A stretch of 20,636 nt of DNA from Bacilli bacterium (lineage in GTDB: Bacteria; Bacillota_I; Bacilli_A; RFN20; CAG-288), in assembly GCA_900763245.1 (NCBI GenBank), contig CAAFJQ010000138.1, positions 1 through 20,636 of the forward strand, written 5' to 3'. A model generated the notes under the pieces. The model saw only the letters and a program-made list of their open reading frames with translations. It was not told the DNA's origin and did no database searches. Of this stretch, positions 1 to 6,697 are shown piece by piece (within the stretch, counting starts at the first letter, position 1; every line of letters begins with the position of its first letter). The translations under genes were made by a program, and so were the position numbers.

Positions 1-1
1 A

Positions 2-49
2 GGGCTTTTAGACCCTCTTGAATACTATCTCAAAGAGATAGGAGCATAG
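2..49 (+). CDS. Possible C-terminal end of the intron-encoded reverse transcriptase/maturase (partial)
   Basis: An open frame enters from the left edge and ends at a TAG at 47-49, giving the tail GLLDPLEYYLKEIGA. Intron-encoded proteins usually end shortly before domain V, which starts at 62, so the position fits. Fifteen residues are too few to identify the family. Another frame stops at 19-21. This is a positional guess. Confidence 0.3.
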   Translation, partial: GLLDPLEYYLKEIGA

Positions 50-61
50 ATGTTTGTCTAA

Positions 62-140
62 ACCGCCGTATGCGGAAGACCGCACGTACGGTGGTGTGAG
101 AGGGAGCGGAGAAACTATTGTTTCTCACTCTCTACTCGAT
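62..140 (+). ncRNA. Group II intron domains V and VI
   Basis: Domain V (62-95) pairs 62-69 with 88-95 and 71-75 with 80-84, with A70-U87 next to a two-base CG bulge (85-86). The loop is AAGA. The triad C64-G65-C66 contains the characteristic G-U wobble (G65-U92). Domain VI pairs 109-115 with 120-126 around a UAUU loop, then 101-106 with 128-133, then 98-100 with 135-137. A134 is left as a single bulged base, the expected branch point. All of these pairings were read directly from the sequence. Confidence 0.85.
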
Positions 141-143
141 TGA

Positions 144-704
144 CTATCTTCCGACTTTTCTGTATTTGCTTGTGTCTGTGATTCTTTCAAACAGCGGTCT
201 TAATTTGTATCCGATCGATACGGCAAGGATGAGTTTGACACTGTCTCCGATCAGGAAGGGGTAGACACATGCAGCCATTGCCTGTTCAAAGGTGTATTTT
301 CCTTTGACCATCAATAAGAACCACGCAACTCCGAATCCGTAGATGATGACAGTTCCGAAGAGGATTCCGAAGACGTATGCTGATTTTCTAGTGCTGAATT
401 TGCTTGTGAACAATGATTGGGCGAAGACAGCTGGGATATATCCGACAATGAATCCTCCAGTCGGACCGGTCAGTACTGCTGCTCCTGATTTGAAACCGGA
501 GAAAACAGGAAGGCCGGCAAGTCCTAACAATATATATAGGATAATAGCAATTGTCGCTTTGACAGGTCCTAATATGGCTCCAATCAAATAGAGGGCCAGT
601 GTCCCTAAGGTGATTGGAACGATTCCAATCGGAACGGAAATCGGCGCCAAAATGCACATAAGTGCGGTCGCGATGGCGATAAATGCAATGTCTCTGACTT
701 TCAT
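144..704 (-). CDS. bioY: BioY, biotin transporter substrate-binding membrane protein
   Basis: This is the substrate-specific (S) component of a biotin ECF transporter. It captures biotin at the membrane and works with a shared energising module or alone. The 186-residue protein is almost entirely hydrophobic, with about six membrane segments. It carries the BioY signature GLPVF...GPTGGF (residues about 64-86) and a late PFLIGDxxK motif (about 159-167). I chose the ATG at 704 because MKVRDIAFIA gives a normal-length BioY; longer in-frame starts lie upstream of the predicted promoter. It is divergent from the biotin-dependent oxaloacetate decarboxylase operon, which contains a biotin ligase, so the two groups probably serve each other. 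The last residues (TDTSKYRKVGR) are polar, and the stop lies 3 nt from the intron boundary. Confidence 0.93.
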   Translation of the reverse strand: MKVRDIAFIAIATALMCILAPISVPIGIVPITLGTLALYLIGAILGPVKATIAIILYILLGLAGLPVFSGFKSGAAVLTGPTGGFIVGYIPAVFAQSLFTSKFSTRKSAYVFGILFGTVIIYGFGVAWFLLMVKGKYTFEQAMAACVYPFLIGDSVKLILAVSIGYKLRPLFERITDTSKYRKVGR

Positions 705-714
705 ACAAATAGGA

Positions 715-743
715 ATTATAAGCGCAAAAAAATCATTTGACAA
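715..743 (-). promoter_or_regulatory. bioY promoter
   Basis: Read on the minus strand: -35 TTGTCA (743-738), 17-nt spacer, -10 TATAAT (720-715). Only ten bases separate the -10 from the bioY ATG, and they hold no purine-rich ribosome site. The transcript would have a leader of about 3-4 nt or none, which suggests leaderless initiation. Confidence 0.75.
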
Positions 744-824
744 CACTTTTTGCATATTTGAACAACAATTGATTATCTTGAGCATTATGTATAAAGAAAA
801 TGAAGGTTTTGCGCGTTTGCCCCC

Positions 825-853
825 TTTAAATTATTGTCAAGAGGGAGTAAAAT
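825..853 (+). promoter_or_regulatory. Possible promoter of the oad operon
   Basis: The intergenic stretch 744-896 must hold the oadA promoter, but no site is clear. The best match is TTTAAA (825-830), 17 nt, TAAAAT (848-853). Alternatives are TTGATT (769-774) with TATAAA (790-795) at 15 nt, and TTGTCA (834-839) with TATATG (855-860) at 15 nt. No riboswitch or BirA-type operator was recognised. Confidence 0.25.
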
Positions 854-879
854 GTATATGTCGGAAATTTAGCTTTTTT

Positions 880-896
880 ATAGAAAGGGCCACTTT
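880..896 (+). promoter_or_regulatory. oadA ribosome-binding leader
   Basis: ATAGAAAGGGCCACTTT sits directly before the oadA ATG and fixes this start. The first 11 bases are identical to those before pckA (5006-5016), and the remainder is nearly so. Confidence 0.6.
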
Positions 897-2279
897 ATGG
901 GAGTAAAAATTGTTGATACTGCCTTGCGTGATGGATCACAGTCCTTAATCGCAACTCGTCTCACTACTGACGAGATTCTGTCTGTCGCTCCGCTTCTCGA
1001 TCAAGCGGGATTCTATGCGTTGGAAGTCTGGGGAGGAGCCACCTTCGATTCCTGCCTTCGTTTCTTGGATGAAGATCCTTGGGAAAGACTTCGCGCCATC
1101 AGAAAGGCTTGTCCTCATACTAAGCTTCAGATGCTTTTCAGAGGACAGAACATTTTAGGCTATCATCACTATCCTGATGATGTCGTTGAGAAGTTTGTTG
1201 AGAAATCCTTGGAAAACGGTATTGATATCATCCGTGTCTTCGATGCACTGAACGATGTCAGAAATCTTAAGAGCGCCGTCAATGCCTGCAACAAGTTCAA
1301 GGACAGATTCCCGAACGCTCATTGCCAGATTGCATTAAGCTATACGACCTCTCCTGTTCATACAGTCGATTATTATGTTTCCTTGGCAAAGGAAGTCGAG
1401 AACATGGGTGCTGATTCCTTATGTATTAAGGATATGGCCGGTGTTCTTCTTCCAAAAGATGCCTTCGAACTCATCTCCAGACTGAAAGCTGAGACAAAGC
1501 TTCCTATCGAGCTTCATTCTCATTGCACTGGCGGCATCTGCCAGATGACATACTTAAAGGCCATCGAGGCCGGTGTCGATATCATCGATACTGCGCTTTC
1601 TCCTTTGTCCGGTGGTACTTCTCAGCCTTGCACTGAAGCATTCAACTATGCTCTTCAGGGCACTGAATATGATCCGCATCTCGATGCTGACAAGCTCAAT
1701 GAAGCTGCTGCCAAATTGGATAAGATCAAACAGAAATACCTTAAGAACGGAACATTGAAGGTCAAGGCCTTATGTGTCAATCCTAACATTCTTAAGTATC
1801 AGGTTCCTGGCGGAATGCTCTCCAACTTGATGAATCAGTTGGATAAGCAGGGCGCTATGGACAAATACGAAGAAGTTCTTAAGGAAGTTCCTCTCGTCAG
1901 AAAAGATTTAGGCTATCCTCCGCTTGTCACTCCTCTTTCTCAGATGGTCGGAACACAGGCTGTCATGAATGTCCTTACCGGTGAAAGATATAAGATGGTC
2001 CCGAAAGAGATCAAGGATTATCTCCACGGTTTATATGGCAAGGCTCCTGCACCGGTCAATCCGGAAGTCCAGCATAAGATCATCGGCGATGATGAAGTCA
2101 TCACCTATCGTCCTGCTGATAAGCTTGAGCCTGAATTCGAGAAGCTCAAGAAAGAGTACAAGAAGATTGCAAGATGCGATGAAGATGTCCTTTCCATCGC
2201 CCTCTTCGATCAGGTCGCCATCAAGTTCCTCAAGAAGAAATACGGTCTTGAAGCTGAGGAGTTCAATGTTGAATTATGA
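897..2279 (+). CDS. oadA: Oxaloacetate decarboxylase alpha subunit (carboxyltransferase domain only)
   Basis: It transfers the carboxyl group of oxaloacetate to carrier-bound biotin, releasing pyruvate, as the first step of the Na+-pumping decarboxylase. The 460-residue protein opens with DTALRDGSQS (7-16), the signature of the pyruvate carboxyltransferase/HMG-CoA lyase-like barrel. Expected metal and active-site residues are D12, K178 (CIKDMAG) and H207/H209 (LHSHCTGG). A conserved carboxylase domain follows to about residue 440. Many OadA proteins are near 600 residues because a biotin domain is fused at the C-terminus. Here that domain is a separate gene (2606-2992), as in citrate-fermenting Gram-positives. 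The stop overlaps the next start by 4 nt (ATGA). Pyruvate carboxylase is excluded because no biotin carboxylase domain is present. Confidence 0.93.
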   Translation: MGVKIVDTALRDGSQSLIATRLTTDEILSVAPLLDQAGFYALEVWGGATFDSCLRFLDEDPWERLRAIRKACPHTKLQMLFRGQNILGYHHYPDDVVEKFVEKSLENGIDIIRVFDALNDVRNLKSAVNACNKFKDRFPNAHCQIALSYTTSPVHTVDYYVSLAKEVENMGADSLCIKDMAGVLLPKDAFELISRLKAETKLPIELHSHCTGGICQMTYLKAIEAGVDIIDTALSPLSGGTSQPCTEAFNYALQGTEYDPHLDADKLNEAAAKLDKIKQKYLKNGTLKVKALCVNPNILKYQVPGGMLSNLMNQLDKQGAMDKYEEVLKEVPLVRKDLGYPPLVTPLSQMVGTQAVMNVLTGERYKMVPKEIKDYLHGLYGKAPAPVNPEVQHKIIGDDEVITYRPADKLEPEFEKLKKEYKKIARCDEDVLSIALFDQVAIKFLKKKYGLEAEEFNVEL

Positions 2280-2587
2280 GTTTCTTAGCTGAACAACGTA
2301 CCGATTGGGGATTTGGAACTGCTGCCCTCTATTCTCTTCTCTGCATCATCGTCGTCTTCGCCGTTCTTATCGTCATCACACTGATCTTATCCTTATTGAA
2401 CAAGATCCGTGCACTTGATGTCAAAGAGGTCGTGAAGATGAAAGATGGAACTGAGCTTGATGAAGATGCTATGGCCGCGGTTCTTGTTGCGACACTCGAT
2501 TATCGCAAAGAAAGAAAAGAAGATGTCAAAGTCATCAGCTGCAAGCTGATTGAAGAAGATGACAAAAAGAAGAAAAAAAGTAAGTAA
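2276..2587 (+). CDS. oadG: Oxaloacetate decarboxylase gamma-type subunit
   Basis: This is a small membrane subunit that, in this family, helps assemble the alpha and beta subunits of the sodium pump. The 103-residue protein has one long hydrophobic helix (about 16-42), a central conserved-looking segment VKMKDGTELDEDAMAAVLVA, and a lysine-rich end (DDKKKKKSK). This layout matches the sodium-pump decarboxylase gamma family. The start overlaps the oadA stop in an ATGA junction, indicating coupled translation, and the next gene begins 18 nt downstream. The sequence is poorly conserved across the family, so position in the operon carries much of the weight. In enterococci the equivalent gene has been called oadH. 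Confidence 0.8.
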   Translation: MSFLAEQRTDWGFGTAALYSLLCIIVVFAVLIVITLILSLLNKIRALDVKEVVKMKDGTELDEDAMAAVLVATLDYRKERKEDVKVISCKLIEEDDKKKKKSK

Positions 2588-2605
2588 TGACAACGAGGTA
2601 TATTT

Positions 2606-2992
2606 ATGAGAATCTATAAAATCAAAGTCAATGGTAAGACCTATGAAGTCAAAGTCATGGGAATCACCGAAGTAGAACCTGTCGAAGTCAAGACCGTCAA
2701 AGGCGCTGTCAGCGCTCCTGCCGCCCAGGCTGCTCCTGCTGCTGAAAAGCCCGCTGCCGCTCCTGTTGCTAACGGAAACGGAACTCCTGTTCCTTCTCCG
2801 ATGCAGGGAACCATCCTTGATGTCAAAGTCAAGGCAGGCGATGCTGTCAAAGCAGGCCAGGTCCTTTGCATCCTTGAAGCTATGAAGCTTGAAAACGAAA
2901 TCAAAGCCCCTAGCGATGGCACTGTCGTCAGCGTCAATGTCACAAAGGGACAGCAGGTCAACAGCAAAGACACATTAGTCGTTTTGGGGTAG
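2606..2992 (+). CDS. oadD: Biotin carboxyl carrier protein of oxaloacetate decarboxylase
   Basis: It carries biotin that shuttles carboxyl groups from OadA to the membrane subunit OadB. The 128-residue protein has a short N-terminal beta segment (1-30), an Ala/Pro-rich flexible linker (about 34-60) and a biotinyl domain (61-128). The biotinylation motif EAMKLEN gives the predicted target K94. A GAGGT ribosome site lies ahead of the ATG. The gene sits between the gamma and beta subunits, with only 3 nt to oadB. In many bacteria this domain is the C-terminus of OadA, so the operon represents the split form. The symbol follows usage for enterococcal citrate clusters. A methylmalonyl-CoA decarboxylase carrier would look similar, but the neighbouring OadA decides for oxaloacetate. 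Confidence 0.92.
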   Translation: MRIYKIKVNGKTYEVKVMGITEVEPVEVKTVKGAVSAPAAQAAPAAEKPAAAPVANGNGTPVPSPMQGTILDVKVKAGDAVKAGQVLCILEAMKLENEIKAPSDGTVVSVNVTKGQQVNSKDTLVVLG

Positions 2993-2995
2993 AAT

Positions 2996-4255
2996 ATGCA
3001 GTTCATCCTTGCTAATGATGTTGGAGAATTCTTCAAAGACTTCTTCCTGAATACAGGAATTGCAGGATTCTTCCAAGCCGGAGGTTGGAGAAACCTCATT
3101 ATGGTTGCGATTGCTATTCTTCTTCTCTACCTTGCCATCTTCAAAAAAGCCGAACCTTATCTTTTGATCCCTATGGGTGTCGGTATGCTTCTTGCAAACC
3201 TTCCTGGTGTCAATGTCATGACTCCGATCTATAAGACTGATGCTGCCGGAGATATTATGACAACACATACGACATACAAAGGTCTGTTAGGACTTATCTA
3301 TCCTAATGGAGAAGACGTCAAGACAATCACCGGATATTCAGGATTGCTGGGCGTTCTCTACAAAGGCGTTCAGTACGATATCTATCCTTGCCTTATCTTC
3401 TTAGGTATCGGTGCGACGACCGACTTCGGTCCTCTCATCTCCAATCCTAAGACGTTGATTCTTGGCGCAGCTGCTCAGATCGGTATCTTCCTTACTCTTA
3501 TGCTCGCTGTCGCTTGCGGCTTCGATGCTCAGCAGGCTGCCAGTATCGGTATCATCGGCGGTGCCGATGGTCCGACTGCCATTCTTACGACAAAGACGTT
3601 AGCTCCTGAATTGCTTTCATCCATCGCTATTGCTGCGTATTCCTATATGGCTCTTGTTCCTTTCATTCAGCCTCCTGTCATCCGTCTTCTCACCACTCAG
3701 AAGGAAAGAAAGATCCATATGGAAGAGCTCAAACCTGTCAGCAAGACAAAGAAGATCATCTTCCCTATCGCTGTCATGGTCATCGTTATTCTTATTGTTC
3801 CTTCTTCCGCTCCTTTGATCGGCTGCCTTATGATGGGTAACCTCGTCAAGGAATCCGGTGTTGTTCCTAAACTTGTCGAAGCCTGCTCCAATACACTTCT
3901 TTATGCCGTCACCATCCTTCTTGGTCTCTCTGTCGGCGCAACAGCAAGTGCAGAGTACTTCCTCAATCCTAAGACCATCCTTATCTTCGTCTTAGGTATC
4001 ATAGCCTTCATCACTGCTACTGCCAGCGGTGTTCTTATCGGCAAACTGATGTGCTGGCTCACACATGGCAAGATCAATCCGATGATCGGTGCTGCCGGTG
4101 TCTCTGCCGTTCCGATGGCAGCCAGAGTTGTCCAGAAGGAAGGACAGAGAGAAGATCCTTCTAACTTCCTCCTTATGCACGCTATGGGACCGAACGTTGC
4201 CGGTGTCATCGGTAGTGCAGTCGCTGCCGGTTTGCTGATTCAGCTTCTTGGCTAA
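2996..4255 (+). CDS. oadB: Oxaloacetate decarboxylase beta subunit, Na+ pump
   Basis: This integral membrane subunit decarboxylates carboxybiotin and couples the free energy to Na+ export. It has 419 residues and around nine to ten hydrophobic segments. Diagnostic stretches are GIGATTDFGPLI (about 137-148), GGADGPTAI (188-196) with the Na+/proton-linked aspartate D191, and the C-terminal MGPNVAGVIGSAV with the conserved Asn and Ser. The 3-nt gap from the carrier gene places its ribosome site (TTGGGG) over the carrier's stop codon. birA follows after 2 nt. The family is shared with methylmalonyl-CoA and glutaconyl-CoA decarboxylases; operon context sets the substrate. Confidence 0.95.
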   Translation: MQFILANDVGEFFKDFFLNTGIAGFFQAGGWRNLIMVAIAILLLYLAIFKKAEPYLLIPMGVGMLLANLPGVNVMTPIYKTDAAGDIMTTHTTYKGLLGLIYPNGEDVKTITGYSGLLGVLYKGVQYDIYPCLIFLGIGATTDFGPLISNPKTLILGAAAQIGIFLTLMLAVACGFDAQQAASIGIIGGADGPTAILTTKTLAPELLSSIAIAAYSYMALVPFIQPPVIRLLTTQKERKIHMEELKPVSKTKKIIFPIAVMVIVILIVPSSAPLIGCLMMGNLVKESGVVPKLVEACSNTLLYAVTILLGLSVGATASAEYFLNPKTILIFVLGIIAFITATASGVLIGKLMCWLTHGKINPMIGAAGVSAVPMAARVVQKEGQREDPSNFLLMHAMGPNVAGVIGSAVAAGLLIQLLG

Positions 4256-4257
4256 TC

Positions 4258-4983
4258 ATGAAACATCCTATTGTTTCTTTTCCTGAGATAGATTCAACAA
4301 ACACATATCTGAAAAGAGAGTATAAGAATTATGCTGATGGAACTGTCATTACGGCAGAACATCAGACTGCTGGGAAGGGCCGGTCGGGAAGAGAATGGGT
4401 CGATGATAGCAAATCGCTTGTATTCTCCCTTCTCTTGAAAGATAATCTTGAGCCGGAAAGAGTCTCCCTCTTATCACTCTTATCAGGATTGTGTGTATCC
4501 TTGGCGCTTGATGATTTAGGAATTCAAAACCAGATCAAATGGCCCAATGATGTCCTCATCCATGAAAAGAAAGCTGTCGGTATCCTATCGGAGTCTGTCG
4601 TTGAAGGAAAACTTCAGGCCCTGATCATCGGTATCGGCATCAATCTGAATCAGGATTCGTTTTCTTCCTCTCTGAAAGACAAAGCTACATCGCTTTATCT
4701 GCAGACAGGAAAAAGATATGAGAAGCTTCCGTTCCTTGAATGTTTTCTTCATTACTTCGATATTTATTACGATAAGTTCTTAAAAGAAGATGACTCCTTC
4801 CTTGATGCTGTAAGAGAACGCTCTTACCTGACTGGAAAACAGGTCTATCTCAACTATTATGGCGAAGATAGACACGCGACAGTAAAAGGCATCGACAACG
4901 ATGGAAATCTGCTTGTCGATGAAGATGGAAAAACCGTCTCGCTCAACAGTGGAGAAGTCACCTTAGAAAAAAATTATCATTAG
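4258..4983 (+). CDS. birA: Biotin-protein ligase without DNA-binding domain (BirA, group I type)
   Basis: It activates biotin with ATP to biotinyl-5'-AMP and joins it to the carrier lysine, here presumably K94 of the carrier protein in the same operon. The 241-residue protein starts directly in the catalytic domain (IDSTNTYLK, 11-19). The biotin/ATP loop GKGRSGREW is at 39-47, KWPND at 94-98 and the catalytic lysine at K105 (KKAVGIL). A small SH3-like C-terminal domain follows (about 195-241). The roughly 60-residue winged-helix domain of E. coli or Bacillus BirA is absent. It should therefore be an enzyme only and not a repressor of bioY. Two nucleotides separate it from oadB. Confidence 0.92.
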   Translation: MKHPIVSFPEIDSTNTYLKREYKNYADGTVITAEHQTAGKGRSGREWVDDSKSLVFSLLLKDNLEPERVSLLSLLSGLCVSLALDDLGIQNQIKWPNDVLIHEKKAVGILSESVVEGKLQALIIGIGINLNQDSFSSSLKDKATSLYLQTGKRYEKLPFLECFLHYFDIYYDKFLKEDDSFLDAVRERSYLTGKQVYLNYYGEDRHATVKGIDNDGNLLVDEDGKTVSLNSGEVTLEKNYH

Positions 4984-5005
4984 GTTATTCCACGAAAGTG
5001 TGTGA

Positions 5006-5020
5006 ATAGAAAGGGCACTT
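5006..5020 (+). promoter_or_regulatory. pckA ribosome-binding leader
   Basis: ATAGAAAGGGCACTT lies directly before the ATG. It repeats the oadA leader (880-896) with only one C and one T fewer. The 37-nt gap after birA holds no clear promoter. A weak CAC-GAAA-GTG hairpin (4991-5000) is the only structure in it. Confidence 0.55.
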
Positions 5021-6628
5021 ATGAAAAAAATCGATTTAAGTCAGTATGGTATTAATGACGTCAAAGAAGTTGTCTATAATCCCTCTTATGAAGATCTTTT
5101 TAAGGCTGAAATGGATCCGTCCTTGACAGGCTATGAAAAGGGTCAGGAAACTGAACTCGGTGCTGTCAATGTCATGACTGGTGTCTACACCGGCCGTTCT
5201 CCTAAGGATAAATTCATCGTTGTCGATGAAAACTCCAAGAACACCGTCTGGTGGACTTCCAAGGAATATCCTAACGATAACCATCCGGCCAGCGAAGAAG
5301 CCTGGGCTGCTGTCAAGGATCTTGCCAAGAAGGAATTATCCGGCAAGAAGCTTTATGTCGTCGATGGTTTCTGTGGTGCAAACAAGGACACAAGAATGGC
5401 TGTCCGTTTCATCATGGAAGTCGCATGGCAGGCTCACTTTGTCCGCAATATGTTCATCCGTCCTACGGAAGAAGAACAGGCAAACTTCAAGCCTGATTTC
5501 GTTGTTTACAACGCTTCCAAGGCCAAGGTCGAGAACTGGAAGGAATTAGGACTTCACTCCGAAACCTGCGTCATGTTCAACATCACTTCTCATGAACAGG
5601 TCATCCTTAACACCTGGTACGGCGGTGAAATGAAGAAGGGTATGTTCTCCATGATGAACTACTACTTGCCTCTTAAGGGCATCGCCAGCATGCACTCTTC
5701 TGCCAATACCGACCTCAATGGTGAAAACACTGCTGTCTTCTTCGGACTTTCCGGAACAGGAAAGACCACATTATCCACTGATCCTAAGAGACTTCTCATC
5801 GGTGATGATGAACACGGCTGGGATGATAATGGTGTCTTCAACCTCGAAGGCGGCTGCTATGCTAAGGTCATCGACCTCGACAAGGAAGCTGAACCGGATA
5901 TCTATGGTGCCATCAAGAGAAACGCTTTGCTTGAAAATGTCACTGTCGATGAAAATGGCAAGGTCGATTTCCATGATAAGAGAGTTACCGAGAACACCCG
6001 TGTCTCTTATCCGATCTATCACATCAAGAACATCGTCAAGCCGATCAGCCATGCTCCTGCAGCAAAGAATGTCATCTTCCTCTCTGCTGATGCTTTCGGT
6101 GTCTTGCCTCCTGTCTCTATCCTCACTCCTGAACAGACTCAGTATTACTTCTTAAGCGGCTTCACTGCAAAGCTTGCCGGTACTGAAAGAGGAATCACTG
6201 AACCTACTCCTACCTTCTCCGCTTGCTTCGGACAGGCCTTCCTTGAACTCCATCCGACCAAGTATGCTGAAGAATTGGTCAAGCATATGAAGAAGTCCGG
6301 TGCCAAGGCCTATTTGGTCAACACTGGCTGGAATGGTACTGGAAAGCGTATTTCCATCAAGGATACCCGTGGTATCATCGATGCTATCTTAGACGGTGCC
6401 ATTTTGAAGGCTCCTACCAAGAAGATTCCTTACTTCGATTTCGAAGTTCCGACTTCTCTTGAAGGCGTTGCAACTAACATTCTCGATCCTAGAGATACCT
6501 ATGCTGATCCTGCTGAATGGGATAAGAAGGCTCAGGACCTTGCCGCTCGTTTCATCAAGAACTTCACTAAGTATGAAACCAATGAGGCTGGTAAGGAATT
6601 AGTCAAGGCCGGTCCGCATCTCGACTAA
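5021..6628 (+). CDS. pckA: Phosphoenolpyruvate carboxykinase (ATP)
   Basis: It interconverts oxaloacetate plus ATP with phosphoenolpyruvate, CO2 and ADP. In fermenters it may run toward oxaloacetate, making ATP. At 535 residues it is full length. The substrate-binding YTGRSPKDKF is at 56-65. The kinase-1a P-loop GLSGTGKTT (242-250) is followed by metal-binding GDDEHGWD (261-268). The conserved NIVKPISHAP and LSGFTAKLAGTERG stretches are present. It follows birA by 37 nt and shares the oadA leader sequence, so it is probably co-transcribed or co-regulated with the sodium pump; both act on oxaloacetate. A strong hairpin terminator follows. Confidence 0.97.
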   Translation: MKKIDLSQYGINDVKEVVYNPSYEDLFKAEMDPSLTGYEKGQETELGAVNVMTGVYTGRSPKDKFIVVDENSKNTVWWTSKEYPNDNHPASEEAWAAVKDLAKKELSGKKLYVVDGFCGANKDTRMAVRFIMEVAWQAHFVRNMFIRPTEEEQANFKPDFVVYNASKAKVENWKELGLHSETCVMFNITSHEQVILNTWYGGEMKKGMFSMMNYYLPLKGIASMHSSANTDLNGENTAVFFGLSGTGKTTLSTDPKRLLIGDDEHGWDDNGVFNLEGGCYAKVIDLDKEAEPDIYGAIKRNALLENVTVDENGKVDFHDKRVTENTRVSYPIYHIKNIVKPISHAPAAKNVIFLSADAFGVLPPVSILTPEQTQYYFLSGFTAKLAGTERGITEPTPTFSACFGQAFLELHPTKYAEELVKHMKKSGAKAYLVNTGWNGTGKRISIKDTRGIIDAILDGAILKAPTKKIPYFDFEVPTSLEGVATNILDPRDTYADPAEWDKKAQDLAARFIKNFTKYETNEAGKELVKAGPHLD

Positions 6629-6648
6629 TCATCATCTGAAATGAAAAC

Positions 6649-6697
6649 AGCTGTTACAGTTCTCTGCGCTTTGCAGAAAAGCTGCAACAGCTTTTTT
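6649..6697. terminator. Shared terminator between pckA and coaE
   Basis: AGCTGTT (6649-6655) pairs with AACAGCT (6686-6692). Inner helices CAGTT/AGCTG and TCTGC/GCAGA make a long hairpin, followed by six T (6692-6697) for pckA. On the minus strand the same hairpin is followed by four T, so it can also end the coaE transcript, whose stop codon lies at its foot (6696-6698). Confidence 0.85.

Larger units (their letters stand above)
1..140 (+). mobile_element. Group II intron, 3' end only
   Basis: This is the last part of a group II self-splicing intron whose 5' portion lies outside the window. The call rests on a 34-nt domain V (62-95) followed by a domain VI with one bulged adenosine (A134) seven nucleotides from the predicted 3' boundary. 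The boundary is placed after T140, because introns of this class end in A-pyrimidine and AT occupies 139-140. The catalytic triad reads CGC, typical of bacterial class C introns. The intron is on the plus strand and the neighbouring bioY is on the minus strand, with its stop codon at 144-146 in the flanking exon. The bioY frame is therefore not interrupted on this side. Whether the whole intron is intact cannot be seen here. Confidence 0.85.

Noticed and set aside
737..840. TTGACAA (737-743) and TTGTCAA (834-840) as an inverted operator pair in the bioY-oadA gap
   Set aside because: The first is part of the bioY -35 element and the 7-base match at about 97 bp is weak; it does not resemble a BirA site.
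2641..3099. A 152-codon open frame on the minus strand across the biotin carrier gene
   Set aside because: It is the reverse of the Ala/Pro-rich linker and biotinyl domain. Its low-complexity Ala/Thr/Ser content mirrors the sense gene.
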